A DNA stretch of 64,000 nt from Vitellaria paradoxa (GCA_019916065.1 CM034233.1:39472862-39536861), one strand, 5' to 3'. Counted from the stretch's first letter, positions 33,602 to 45,429 are shown. Program-made: numbers and translations. Notes: generated by a model not told the origin, from the sequence alone.

Positions 33602-35276
33602 TCAAGAATTATCCCATTGTCCCTCAATATTTTCCATAGTCAAACTTGAAGAAGGAACGAATGAATAAAGAGGATTATGTGAAGAAATTAGAGATGAAAT
33701 GATTACAATACTTACATTGTCTGCACGAAAGTTCACGCATTGATCTTCCAGCGAACTAATTGATTTTAAAGCAATTTCATGGGTATCACAAGGAACAACA
33801 CCTCCATCAGGATCCAACTTTCTCTAGTACATTTCAGCTAGACTACCAATCTCATATTCTCCGTCAGAAGGGATTGCTTTTAGAATTGGCCTAAGGGAAT
33901 TCTTAGTGAACCAATCATTGTTATCCATTTCAATTGGCTTCCGTAAATTAGCAGTTGGAACTCGAGTAGGAATTGGAGTTGAAAGATCACCATACCTGAT
34001 AAAAGGAGGATCTTCTGGAACTTTTAATCTGCCTCTATTCATTTGTTCCCAGTATCTCTCCCCATTTAAAGCTCCTATGAATCAATGCCTTTGAAAGCAC
34101 ACTAAGAATAGGAATAACAAATGCTGTTGCCAGCAAAATTGGCTATGGTAGCTTGTCAAAAATGTGACCAACGCATCTTGGTTGGAGCTTGCATCTCAAA
34201 TTGAGATCTAAAGATGGCAAGATTTGTTACCTTGGGAGAACATTCAATATTTGCATGATCCCAATGAGCTGCCTTAGGAATTATTGTGTTATCATTTTGA
34301 AAATCCTCTTTCAATCGAAGGGCACCGATCTTGAGATATTCTTAGCACCAATAAGAAAGAAAATACCAGAAGTTTTTGTTGCTAACGTTAGGGGAAAAAA
34401 CACGAATACTAATTACTTTAAGGAAAAGGGCATATGTGAAACTTCCCAATCTGACTTCTGGTGTTGGGATCGTTTATCCACCAGGCTCACAAGATACACT
34501 ACAAATCATGAGGAAGCAGTGGAAGCAAAATAGCCAATCAAGGTTAGGAGCATCAATCTCCTATACCTTTTCATGGCTTCTTCTTTTGGAACTTTTTTAG
34601 AATAGAAAGAGCACCCCAAAATATAAAGATTGGCAGTACGGATTTGTGTGTTGTTGCATTCAAAGTCATTGTCAACAAAGCCACATAATTATTTGGCTTT
34701 AGCTGTAGAACAATCTCTAACGACCACAAGTCTTCCTTTAAATTTTAGGCTAGTAATCATAGACCAATCATAAGGAGTAATGCCAATCTCATAGAAGCCA
34801 AAATGAAAAGTATTTGTATCAGAAAACCACCTTCCTAATAAGGCTTTGATTAAGGCAAAACAATTGAAAATGCACTCAAAATTCATGAAGATTCCGAAGC
34901 CCATCTCTAGCAGTCCTTCTTTTAGTCAGGGACCTAAATTTTGCAAAATCTTTGGAGTAGCTATTGAAGAACCTCAACAATGAGGAGTTGGTGTACAAAT
35001 CTGAGGAAATCACATTAGCACCAAGGGGTGGAATTTCAGATTGCGAAGAAGAGAAGTGTCTTTCACAGAGTCTTGCAAGGAATGATCCTGGGAGACATAC
35101 TTTCTATCTGCAGGAGCTTTGGGAGCAAGGGCTTGAATTTCTCCATCAGGTACCTCGCCACATCTTAACTGGCAACAAAATTCTCGATTAGCATGACCAG
35201 TCGAAGAAGAACTCCTTTTGGAAGATTCAGCTTGGTCATTGGTAGAATACTTATGGCTTGATCTTGTCATAACCAT
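33602..35276 (-). pseudogene. Element D antisense ORF, plant-mobile-domain-like (decayed)
   Basis: It starts MVMTRSSHKYSTNDQAESSK at 35276, a polar N-terminus open for 88 codons. After stops, 34904-34690 reads FNCFALIKALLGRWFSDTNT, then FHFGFYEIGITPYDWSMITSL and KFKGRLV. This is the opening motif of the plant mobile domain (pattern L..RW...T.TFH...GE..ITL.D...L.GL...G..V) found in MAIN-like proteins, in Mutator-like elements and in some gypsy elements. Further pieces (34042-33824, 33817-33602) have no clear domain. It lies between pol and the 3' LTR on the opposite strand and could be transcribed from an antisense promoter in the 3' LTR. The opening motif is convincing to me. The rest is weak. 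Confidence 0.6.
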
Positions 35277-35660
35277 TCAATGCAAAGAAGCAAAATATAG
35301 CAAAGGCATAAAGAATGGCATGGAAAATGGCAAAAAGTATACAAGGTATTTTAAATAAACGTAAATAAGAAGCTATTTTGTGCATTAATGGTTAAAAAAA
35401 TGATAAAAGCATGATAAATGAATTTTAATCTCTTGTATTTTTCTTCATTTACTTATATATTTATTTATTTTCAACATAACAAATAAATAAATATCTATAA
35501 TTCTTTTTCAAAAATAAAAAAACATTCTTTTTTATATGTATAGGAAAAATAAAGGAAAAAGAAAAGTACCTTTCAAAAAAAAGGAAAAAGAAAAGTTCTT
35601 ACTTACTTGAAGGAGAAAGCTATTTTAACACTTGAATTTTGATGCTTAGAATTTCTTCAC

Positions 35661-35691
<31 letters not shown>

Positions 35692-36120
35692 GCAATTTAA
35701 ATAGAAAATTTTAGAATAGTATTTCTTGGTTTGAATGATGAAATTTGAATAAGGGAGGAGCTATATTTATAGACTTTTTTTCTTAATAAAAACTATTTGC
35801 CAAGGGGCAGAAAACTTTGGAAAGAGCATCAGGAAAAAGAAAAACCCCCAAGGCAAACAAGCTTGAAATAAAGTTTGGAGGCAAAGAATTTTGCCACAAG
35901 CCATGCCACCTAATGGTTTGGCAGCTAGGCTTGTGGGAAAATCCTAGGCCCCCTCTTTTGCTGTCTTATTCCACTCGCAATGCATGGTTTGCCCCCGACC
36001 TGACCTCTAATTCACAAATCATTTGAACTAGGATCTCTACAACAAAATTTTCATTAGGTTATGGGTAAAAATTTAGGGACCCATAGTTTTTGTTTAGTAC
36101 TTAAAAAGTATAGAACTACT
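35277..36120. other. Element D spacer before 3' LTR, possible antisense promoter region
   Basis: No gene. AT-rich, with an (AG)n microsatellite at 35659-35692 and repeated AAGGAAAAAGAAAAG units near 35553-35597. Read on the minus strand, the GA/CT tract and TATA-like ATATTTATAG at about 35763-35772 lie just upstream of the antisense ORF start at 35276. A promoter for that ORF is thus plausible but unproven. Confidence 0.45.
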
Positions 36121-36134
36121 GAACAAAGAGGGGG
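36121..36134 (+). promoter_or_regulatory. Element D 3' polypurine tract
   Basis: GAACAAAGAGGGGGA directly abuts the LTR. The first five bases of the 3' LTR appear changed from TGCAG to GGGGG relative to the 5' LTR, so the border is uncertain by a few bases. Confidence 0.7.
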
Positions 36135-37257
36135 ACACCCCATTTTTTATTGATACTTTGTACATTTTTGAAATTTATTATGACAAGCACATATTCTTGT
36201 AAATGTTAAATTATATCTCCAAAATATTTTTCATATTTTTTCTTGAGCATTAGATAGGAAAATTACCTCAAATTCAGTGCCAAGAATTGTTAGGTCAAAA
36301 ATGACCATTGTGTCCCTATAAACAGAGTAGAATGAAATCAAAAAACTTTGTAGGATTTTAAGAGGACATTTAAATAGTGGAATTCAGCTTTCTCACATTG
36401 AAAATTGGTCAAATTCAAGTTTCAAAGGTCAATTTGTTCAAGAAGTCAAGTCGGGAGGTTACTAGCGAACTCACAGAGCAATATTGACTGGTTTGACCAA
36501 ATCAAGTCTGAAAAATGTCAAAACTCTAGAATATTCAAAAACATGTGATGAAATTCAAATTTGGTCTTAGAGGGTTCAAAATGTGCTTCCAGAGGCTATT
36601 TCGGCATCAGAATGTCCAAAATAACTCTTACCGGCAAAGTTGCAATGACCAAGCAACAAACATTATTAGGACCTTCAAATCAAGTTAGAAGATTTCAAAA
36701 TTGCACAAAAATGCCAAAGACATATTTCTTGAGGTAAGGGCATTGTCAGATTATACCTATAAGAATTATGGAGAGTCCCTCTGAAGCTGGGACTTTGAAA
36801 TTCGTTAATTATTTGTTAATTCATAGAGAGGCCCTGAGTCATTTCAAGGGCATTTTTGGAATCCTTATACTTAATTTTAGTAGGTAGAGTCCTTTTGTGC
36901 ATGCCTGTAAAGGTTACGGAGAAGATTTAGTGGTCAATCTCTATTTCAGCCCATTTCGGAATAGCCTTTTTCAGATGAATATAACTCAGTCTTGGAAAAT
37001 CTAAATTTGATCAAGTTTTGACTTGACTGGTCTAAACTGCTCAAAAAAGTGCTTGGGAGGTCCCAAAAGCTCCCAAAAACCACACAGAAGGTCTTAGAAT
37101 GGCCCAAAATTGTTAGAGCAGAACCTAAACTTAGTAAAACTTGGCCCAAGCCAGGGGCTTAGGCCAAGTGGCAAGCCATCTTGCTTATCTAGGATTGTAG
37201 GACCTCTTACCTGGCTTGTTTTGCATTCTTGCTTGCCTAGGGCCTTGAGCAAACGTA

Positions 37258-37384
37258 TTTGCCCATCTCAACGGGCAAAAATGACTACAAATTAACACTA
37301 GCAAAGGGTTTTGCCCATCTAACTTGGCAAACATGTTTTCCTGAGAGCTCGGGCAACTCTTTTTGCCTGTCAAGCCAGGCGAAA
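37258..37384. repeat. Three spaced stem-loops in element D 3' LTR
   Basis: TTTGCCC...GGGCAAA (37258-37279), TTTGCC...GGCAAA (37310-37330) and TTTTGCCTG...CAGGCGAAA (37361-37384) repeat about every 51 bp. Each can fold into a 6-9 bp stem with an 5-10 base loop. Element C has the matching array at 44236-44450 with a period near 26-27, half of this one. Confidence 0.75.
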
Positions 37385-38099
37385 GCTTTGTTCGGCCTAG
37401 AAAATCTTTAAGCATAGGCCTTCCTTCCTCTCATTCTCCACATTCACACCAAAATGAGTTCTTAAGGCATTACTTGAAGCATTCCAGACCTTCTCTCTCT
37501 AGAATTTCCTGTTCTTATTATTTTCTCTCTCTAAAAATTTCTTATTCTTTATTTTATATTTTTTAAGTGTTTTAATTAGTATGTTAACATGCTTAGGATG
37601 AAAAATATTTTTAAAGAAATATTTATTTTGTCAATGAAAGGCGTTCGACTCATAACTCAAATTCAGGTTAAGCCCAATATGATATTAACCGGATTAACCC
37701 AAGACAATTTTGAAAAATTTTCTACACTTTACATAAATTATTTCTAGCATGACACTATGCAATAATATGATTGAATTCATGCAATACTCTATTTAAATTC
37801 TGCTCAAAGCCATGTTAAAATAATGTCAAAAATATTAGAACACCAAAAAGCATGCAAACACACACTCACAAAGGTAGAACTAGTTTTAGAAATTAAATGC
37901 TTGTCAATCCATTGTGTTTACCTAAATGAGTAATTCTCTAGAGAATGGAAATGGCATAGGATTGTTTAAGCTATTAGTTTCTAATTTTAATTCTCCCTCA
38001 AAGATACTTGTGAAATATACTATGTGAATGCTCTAATATTGTGATATGAATTGTCATTTTACTTGAGCATTTGCATAGTATCAAACCCTCAACCCACAT

Positions 38100-38640
38100 T
38101 GCATAGGCTTGATCGCACATAAAGTAAAGCTCGGGAGTAAAGTTACTTACTAGACTAGACTACATAGAGTGAAGCTCCTTACCAGACCAGACTGGATAGA
38201 GTAAAGCCCCTTACCAGACCAGACTAGAGAAAGTGAGGTTTAAGAGCTAGGCTCCTTACCTAATCTATTAGAGCTTGTCTCACACTAGGATAAAGTGCAA
38301 GACACTAAATCCTCTTTCATATGAAAGTGCATTTTAAGAGTAAGACTCCTTAGTTGGAGCAAGACTCTTTTCCTTAAGATCATATGCTAAGCATTGACTC
38401 GACCCTAGGAGCTAGGCTCCTAATCAAAACCAAATAGAGCTCAGGAGTGAAACTCTTTATCAAAACTAAACCTGATAAAGCTAGGCTTAGGAGCGAGACT
38501 CCTTATTAGGACAAACCAAAATAAGCGAGGCTCATTTTAGGATTAAGTGATAGGCACTATTTCCGCCCGACATAAGATCACATCCTATGAGTGAAACTCT
38601 ATATCAGAGCAAGGCTCTTCTTTTGAATCTTGTGTGAGGC
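38100..38640. repeat. Degenerate tandem repeats in element D 3' LTR
   Basis: Units of roughly 35-50 bp built on phrases like GAGTGAAGCTCCTTACCAGACC and AGCTAGGCTCCTTA recur from about 38110 to 38640. Copies near 38160-38230 are the best kept. This matches the minisatellite-rich LTRs known in Ogre/Tat. It is missing from the D 5' LTR. Confidence 0.65.
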
Positions 38641-40734
38641 ACTAATTTACTGTCCAGTTAGGTTTACTTTAAAGTCATTTGCAAGTCACTAACTTTCAAA
38701 TTGTCACTCTGATATTTTGAGAAATCATGTTTCAAACCAACATACATGTAGTTTCCCTTCTTGGGGTACGTAGGCAAATCAGGCATATAGCTTGGCTCCG
38801 ATCACCAAACATATAGACCTCCAAAACATTTCATCTCATTTTACCAACTAACTTTTCTCAAATCTAGTTATCATTTCCAACAGCCGAATCATAATTGGAA
38901 TTTAGCAAAAGATTCATTTTTAAACCTGCATTTAGAGTCTATCTTGCACATAAAACCACTTAGGAAACATTATGTCACGCCCCGGATCTCGCGACCTGAG
39001 GGGTGAGTGATAAACACACATAACATGTACCAACATAACCACCTATGATCAGAGCAATGCAACATCAACTAGTGAGCCTAAGACATAAGATAAAATAACA
39101 TAAGTAAAACCTTGACTGTTGTTAGGTCACATACTCCATACTCCATTCCCATTAATATGAGATAACTAGGTGAGCCCAAAACATAAGATGAGATAACATA
39201 ACTTAACCTTGGCTATAGTCAAGTCACAAACTTCAAACATTCCTCCCATTAATACATAACTTAGGCTTTAGGGCCCTTACAACCAAATCGAATAAGTCCT
39301 CAATGTACAATATTGCAATTTCAAAATAAACAAAACTAAGTAACCAAAAGTTTTGCTAAGTTTAGAAGGGCTCATGCATAAGCACTCCTAATTCAACCCC
39401 ATCAGCCCACCTAATTGATATGACCTGTTCTTGCATCAAAATCTATAAGGACATGAGCATAAGTCCACTTGTGCCCATGATGCCTCAAACAAACATATAT
39501 GGTATGTAATCAACACATGCATGCCAATGTACAAATATGCATAGATACACCAACATCTTATTATATGCCATAACAATTTATTAATATCAATTAATTTTCA
39601 ACTTATGTAAGTATTTATCGTCATTCAATAACATCATAGTGTTGTATTCAATTCCTATTATTCTTCATTATTAAATTTCCCAAGTTTATATCCAATCACA
39701 TTCCATATCACATTATCATATATTCCATATATATCACATCATCACATCTTCAACATTCAATCACACAACCATATCCACATTAGCACCTATTCATCATTCC
39801 ATCACATCTCCACATCCACATTTTCACTTTTCATCATTCGATTACATTGCCATAACCACATAAGTCATCAGGTGTTGGGTGCATCCACAATATCATCTTT
39901 TATGGGCCCATACCCAACGGAAACGATAAACCGACGTCGTCATTTAGGATCACCGTCTAGTGCCACGAGGAGCCAAAACACACACAATGTTGTGGGCTAC
40001 CAACCCACTGGCATTGACACCAAACCCTGTGCAGGTTCTGGGTCTTTCAACTCGAGGGTAATCTCAAGACCATTCCTATTTTCGCACCCCACCACGGCCC
40101 TCAGCACATAACCAATCATTTATCACATTCAATACTCTTTAATCACGATTCACATTCATCACCATAAACTTTCAACACACATAACCATATTCCATTTCAT
40201 CATGGAACACAACTCATTTCATCTCTTCATTTCATTTAACCCAAGCCTCATTTAATTTCCATCACTTATTAACAAAAGTTCACATTTCAATTTCTTTCAA
40301 TCATATATTCACTCTTCAGTTCATTCCAAGATTCATCACATATCAACATTGATCAAATCTTGTTAAACATTCAACATTTATCATCATTATGAATTTAAGT
40401 CTCTTTGTCAATTCACATTTTAATTAATCAATCACATTTTCATATACCTCATCATTTAGTTTACATCAAGACATAATCACAATTCTACTCGATTAAGACT
40501 CTTATTTCAAAGTAATCTTCCAATTTATTTCATTCAAGGTAACACTCATTCACCATTACAAGTTAAATCCCATTAGCTTAAGATAACAAATCGTTAATCA
40601 CTTTTTAGAACACATTTCTCTTTTTAAATCCATGCAATTAATCAAATAAAAGTTTCATGCAAAAACATGTTACTGAACTCTTTCATAAACCTAAGGTAGA
40701 AGGTCAAAGTGAACAAAGTCATAAATCGGACCTA

Positions 40735-40865
40735 GGCTCGGTGGGCGCCCAAGCTGGCACTCAGTCATGTGCCCAAGGGCTTGTGCGCCCACGCCTTATG
40801 CGCCTAAGGAGGCCAGGCGCCCATGTCTCGTGCGCCCATGTCTTCGACGCCCAATTGTGCCTCTC
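40735..40865. repeat. GC-rich degenerate minisatellite in F, first block
   Basis: About ten occurrences of GCGCCCA or TGCCCA spaced 10-25 bp apart. They stand out as high GC in an AT-rich LTR. A second block of the same motif is at 41645-41755, and a weak counterpart lies in K near 60745-60805. Confidence 0.7.
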
Positions 40866-41644
40866 TCGTGTGCCCACAACTTGGTCCAAGTTACAGGTTT
40901 CATGCTCTGTTTTCTAGTTTCTTGGTTTTCCATACTTGGAACCTCAAATTGACCAACTTTAAGTTAAAAAACCTAAAATTTCATGTTCATAACATCTCCA
41001 CAAGTCTTATAAGCATTAAGGGAAACCAACCATTTGAGTTTTCATTGACTATGGGCCAAGTTATGAATCAAACATCCTTATCTCTCTCTCTACCTATACA
41101 TGTGTGTATAACCCTCATTTTCTTCCATAAATGAAATCAAATCTTGCAATGGTTACCCAAATATTGTTCTAGATCTTGTTACACAACATATATGTAAGAA
41201 TAGGCATAAAACCCTACCTTAAACCAAATAGAGATGGAGAACAAGAGGTGGTCTCTTCCCGATTTCAAGCTCCCAACTTTGATTTGGTTTGATCTCTTCA
41301 CCCTTTGATCTAACTGACCAAAAAATTACATAGATGGGTTCCTTGAGTGCTCAATTGCATATTTACAAAGTTAATTTGATTTTGGTTAAGGTTAGAAAGA
41401 CTTACCATACAATACTTCACTTGGTTCCTCTTTGGTTCTTCTTCTTCTCCCTCATTGGTTCCTCTCTTCCAACCAATATTTCTCTCTCTTCCACCTCACA
41501 CATATATATATGTACTAATTTTTGCTAATATTTTAATGGTTCCACAGTAATTCCAGATTTTTTTCCACCCCCTAGCCTAAATATAGATGTATAGGGATGA
41601 GGCTCGGCTGTATCATCCAGAATACTCCATACCAGCCAACTCTG

Positions 41645-41755
41645 CTAAAGCTCGGGTGCCCAACACCTTCTCAGCCGTTCGCCCAAGCTCTTGGGTGCCC
41701 ATGTTGCGTGCGCCCAAGCCTTGGGTACCCACGTTCTGTGCGCCCAAGGTGCCCC
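41645..41755. repeat. GC-rich degenerate minisatellite in F, second block
   Basis: Repeats of the form TTGGGTGCCCA, GTGCGCCCAAGC and TGGGTACCCA. Several units are near-palindromic (TGGGTGCCCA), so they might form small hairpins. Same motif family as 40735-40865, about 0.8 kb apart. Confidence 0.7.
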
Positions 41756-42699
41756 CCTCTTCTACACTTGTGCTAAAATGCCAACTCTCATATGTTTGGC
41801 TCATCCTTCTCAAAGTTCCCAACTCTAAAGTACAATTAATGATGAATACCACTTAATCAACATACTATTACCTCAAAATGTTTGAATAACCATCTATTTA
41901 CATTCATGCAAAAGTTTGGAGTGTTACACATTATTACCAAATAGGTAAAACATATCACTACATTCACACACATGAATTACGATTTGCTTGATTCTTAATT
42001 GAGATACATAGGCAACCCAATTAGATGTAGCCATCTCACATCTCATGCAACATATGCATTCAAAGTTTATTTTGTTACGATTCCAATAAACTAGATATTA
42101 TTTGGTGAGATTAAAATCATGAAGGATTGAAAAGGATTTTGCATATCCCAAGGTAATCTAGACATATTGGTTTCTAAATGTAACCGAACTCCCGAATCTA
42201 GTATCTCTAATTATATAAATTGAATTGGATTCACTAAAAGGGCCTCTTTTAATTATATCTTTTTAAAATATAAAAATAATAATATTTTATAGAGGTAAAT
42301 TTGGGTTTCTTGATACACCCATTTCAATAAATGTCAAGTGGTGACTCCTCGATTTATCATTCTTGGCCCTATTTTAAACGAAAAATCAATTTTTAAACAT
42401 TTAGGCGATCTCAAACACACCATGTTGCAATAAAGACACAAGACCCACACGTGATCCGACCAGCGCGCAGATCTGGTCACAACAATATGAGTGGATGCAA
42501 GTGTGAGCAGAATGTTATGGATGGAAAACTAATTGGCCTCAAACATAGTAAGCCTCATCAACGACCAAGATAGGTTGTGTATGAGTAGAAGGGAGTAACT
42601 CATAGGTTGATGCTATGTAAAGGATCAATGTAGTGGATCGTTATTCTTGATATGAAATGAGAAAGAGCCTAACTTTAGGAGCAATTGTCTTATAGACCT

Positions 42700-43190
42700 A
42701 AGTGTTAGAGCCTAGCTCTGCGACTGAAATAAAAGTTAGCGACCCATGTGTAACTTGGAAATGGACATTGCTCTAGACTAAAAAAGATGGCTAGCACCTT
42801 ATGTATAATTGGAAATGGTAGGTGCATTCTAGATAAAAAAAAAAAAAAAAAAAAAAAAAGATAGTGCCTAGCGCGTAACTGGGGAATGGAGCCTTGCTCT
42901 AGAGAGGAAAGACAATTAGTGCCTTACACATAACAGGGAAAAAAAAGCCATGCTCCAAGGGTAAAAGAACAGTCAGTGCCTTATATATAATTGGGAAAAA
43001 AGAGTCTTACTCCATTTGTAAAGGTACAGTTAGAGCCTTGCGCATAACTGAAAAAAGATAGTTAGCGCCTTACGTGTAAGTGAAGAATGGAGCCTTGCTC
43101 TAGTGAGAAGAGATAGTTAGCGCTTTGCACATAACTGGGGAAGGGACTTCACTCTGATAAGGAGCTCTGCTCCAAGGCTGTGCGTTGCAT
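42700..43190. repeat. Degenerate tandem repeats in element C LTR, with poly-A run
   Basis: Units of roughly 55-65 bp with GTTAGCGCCTTACGTGTAAC-like and GGAGCCTTGCTCTA-like cores recur about seven times. A run of 25 A at 42835-42859 interrupts them. Related single units are seen on the other side of D at 5700-5760 and 5850 (GAGCCTCGCTCCAAGTG, GCCTCGCGTAAATG), confirming that both flanks of D belong to one LTR. Confidence 0.7.
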
Positions 43191-43569
43191 AAGTGAGTGA
43201 GTATCATTTGGGAAAGGAGTTTAGCTATGATATAGAGTTTAATTCCTGATGGTGATGATCAAATCCATATGCCTAGAAGACTAATGTGATGTGAGTGATT
43301 CAGTTGATATGATTAGATATGTCATGACCATGTTGAATGTGATGACAGTTTATGTTCTAACATTTATCTCTATCATGGATGACAATTGAAGGATGCATGT
43401 CAAATATGTCTAATGAAAGTCATGCTTAAAAATCACCGGCTTAGCTGATTCTAAGTCATTCTCAGTATCTGGAGTCTCGCTCACTCAAGTGAATGCTTTG
43501 GATTAGTACACATTTGACTCTAAGTCTATGTCAACCTAAGTAGGTGTCTATTTGTATGTATAAATGTGT

Positions 43570-43880
43570 TCTAACATGTCAAATCATGTGTAGGAATGTC
43601 AAAACATGGTGTATGGCATGTTATGGTATGTGATATGGCATGGTAACATGGTGCAGCATGGTAATAACATGGTATAACATAGAAATGGCATAGTATAACA
43701 TGGCATATCATGATGATATCACGGTATGACAAGTCATGGTAGCATGTGAGCATGGCATAATATGGTAGGGATAACATGGCATGGTAGATATGATGTTTGC
43801 ATGGCCTAGAATGATATTGTGATGTTATGGAATGGCAGACATAGTATATCGTATCACATGGCATGGTAGGACATTGTTAA
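43570..43880. repeat. CATGGTATAACATGG-type minisatellite
   Basis: Some 300 bp built almost entirely from CATGG, TATGG and ACATGGTA words with a loose period of about 10-11 bp, for example near 43625-43700 and 43775-43790. It lies within the element C LTR. A minus-strand open frame of 97 codons here is a by-product of the repeat. Confidence 0.75.
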
Positions 43881-44235
43881 CGTGGGCATGTCAAATGTAT
43901 GATGTCTGGAATTTTACTAAATTGTCTCGGGTAACTCCAGTCAATATCATATATTAGGCTTGGTTCAAACTTCAGTTATGATCCTAATACCTTTCATTGA
44001 CGGAGGGTTTTTATTTACGTTATTAGAATTATTTTATCCTAATTATGCAAATAAGTTAAATTGAAAAATAAAATAAAAATTTTCTAGAAAGAAAATTTTT
44101 ACCAGTACGGGTTTTTTTCTAGAGAGAGAAAGCTAGAGTGTTAGTCTCGTCTTGAGAGCTTCAAGCACTAACTGTTGAATGAAAAATGAGGAGCGAGAGG
44201 TCTTATTTATAAGCTTTCCTATACTAAACAAAAAG

Positions 44236-44450
44236 TTTGCCCGAGCCATGTGGGCAGATTTATTTGACCGAGCTTACAAGCAAAAACTTCTGCCTAACTT
44301 CATGAGCAAAATATCTTGCACAACTTCGCGTTGCAGAAAATTTTACCTAGTCTCGTAGGTGAAAAAGCCTGCTTGGCTTTATAGGCAAAAAGGTTCACTC
44401 AACAATGTAAGCAGATGATTCTGCCTCACCTTGTAGGTGAAATAACTTGA
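44236..44450. repeat. Array of eight short stem-loops in element C LTR
   Basis: Units begin near 44236, 44262, 44289, 44315, 44342, 44370, 44396 and 44421, a period of 26-27 bp. Typical unit: TTTGCCCGAGCCATGTGGGC, where TGCCC pairs with GGGCA. The unit at 44342 pairs TTACCT with AGGTGAA. Sequence varies between units while the pairing is largely kept, which suggests selection on structure rather than sequence. Corresponds to 37258-37384 in element D. Confidence 0.7.
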
Positions 44451-45429
44451 CAGAAGGGTGTGGCGAAGTGGGTTTGGCATCCAAGAGCAAAAATGGGCCA
44501 TTGTGGCCAATAGCTCCAAGCTCAAGCCACTTCAGGAGAGGTTTAGGTTTTGCCCTAATATATTCGGACCATTTCAGGAAGTTTTGAATAGTTTTTGGGA
44601 GCTCTAGAGATTTTTTGGACACTTTTTAGAGAGAATTAAACCAATTAAGTCAAATTTTCAAATTTTGGTTTAATTTGGATTCTCCAAGATCGAGTTAGGT
44701 CTATTTGAAAATTGATACTTCGAAATAGGCTAAAATAGAGGAGGGGCAACGAAGTCTTTTACTGACCCTTCAAGGCACCACCAGGATGGCTCCTCCTGCT
44801 ACTTTTAGGTATGAGGAATCCAAAAATACTATCAAAATGACTCCTAACCATTTATGAATTTATAAATTATAAATGATTTTTTGAGTCCTAGCTCTGTAGG
44901 GACCTCCTAAGGTTTGATTTATCCAATGCTAGCTATTTCATTACCTCAGTAAACATATCCTTGACATTCTTGTACAATTCTAAGGATATTTTGACTTTGT
45001 CTGCAGGCTCAAATTGTGTTTGGTGCGCCGGTAGCATCCTTCTCATTAATAGGAGCCATTTTGAGTTAGCGGGGCCTGGATGACCATTGGAGTGGTATTT
45101 TAGCTATTTTGAGCCTATGTTTATGTCCTTTGACATGTTCTGGATTGTGTCTTCTTGTGTATTTTCAAATTTTGGGTATTCTAGTCAATACTGTCTTTCG
45201 GATGTATCAAAGGACATTTTTGACTTCTAGACCGAATGGACTCTTAACTCTAAATGCTAGATGCTTTGTCAATGTAGAAGTCCCCAATTTGGTGTCTTGG
45301 ACACATCTATGTAGTTTGGTGATGTTTTGCCTTGATTGGAGCCTTCAAGTTTAGTTTTGCCTTTTTAGGGGTATAATTGTCATTTTGCTGATTGTTTAGG
45401 TTTCGAATTCATTTCTAGTTTCATTTGTT

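Larger units (their letters stand above)
38973..41928 (+). repeat. Element F: solo LTR, chromovirus-like (Tekay/Del?)
   Basis: 2956 bp, starting TGTCACGCCCCGG and ending AGTGTTACA, flanked by exact CATTA duplications (38968-38972, 41929-41933). The uninterrupted site is visible in the D 5' LTR at about 6909-6920 (AACATTATTGCC). There is no second copy of the start within it, no primer site and no coding domain, so it is a solo LTR left by recombination. Long LTRs starting TGTCACGCCCC are familiar from Tekay/Del-type chromoviruses, but without pol this assignment is tentative. Related copies are K (59527-61853) and H (45916-46552). Confidence 0.85.
5886..42484 (+). mobile_element. Element D: Ogre-type Ty3/gypsy retrotransposon
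   Basis: It has 5' LTR 5886-7472, an arginine-tRNA-type primer site 7475-7492, gag 9025-10735, protease 12100-12740, reverse transcriptase 13700-14560, double RNase H 14560-15560, integrase 29237-30375, an antisense cargo block 31160-35276, a polypurine tract 36121-36134 and 3' LTR 36130-42484. The target duplication ATATG flanks it exactly (5881-5885 and 42485-42489). Element E split its pol gene and solo LTR F split its 3' LTR. The LTRs differ by roughly 15% where they align, so the insertion is old, and all genes carry stops. The Arg primer site, long non-coding leader, double RNase H and extra ORFs fit the Ogre branch of Tat. Confidence 0.88.
36130..42484 (+). repeat. Element D 3' LTR, interrupted by solo LTR F
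   Basis: It aligns with the 5' LTR at both ends: start (36135 on, GACACCCCATT) and end (to CACAACA 42484), followed by ATATG. After removing F and one duplicated CATTA it is about 3394 bp, over twice the length of the 5' LTR. The extra length comprises about 140 bp near 36490-36640 and about 1.7 kb at roughly 37210-38945. The latter includes stem-loop units and a tandem-repeat region. Element C's LTR carries similar parts, so the 5' LTR of D most likely lost them. Confidence 0.85.
42490..45425 (-). repeat. Element C: 5' part of Ogre/Tat-type solo LTR
   Basis: Read on the minus strand it follows the order of the D LTR: the block matching GACCATTGTGTCCCTA (about 45360-45390), the block around TTTGATCAAGTTTTGAC (about 44640-44700), the stem-loop region (44450-44236), tandem repeats, then the joint with 4892-5885 at the ATATG duplication. 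So D inserted into a relative of itself, in opposite orientation. The true start of this LTR (about 170 bp more in D) is missing or beyond recognition at the joint with G near 45425. Total without D is about 3.9 kb. Confidence 0.7.

Noticed and set aside
43570..43864. 97-codon minus-strand ORF rich in Cys, His and Tyr
   Set aside because: It is the translation of the CATGG minisatellite, with no independent coding signal.
44236..44450. CRISPR-like array
   Set aside because: Units are adjacent palindromes without unique spacers, in a plant LTR. A CRISPR array is not plausible.
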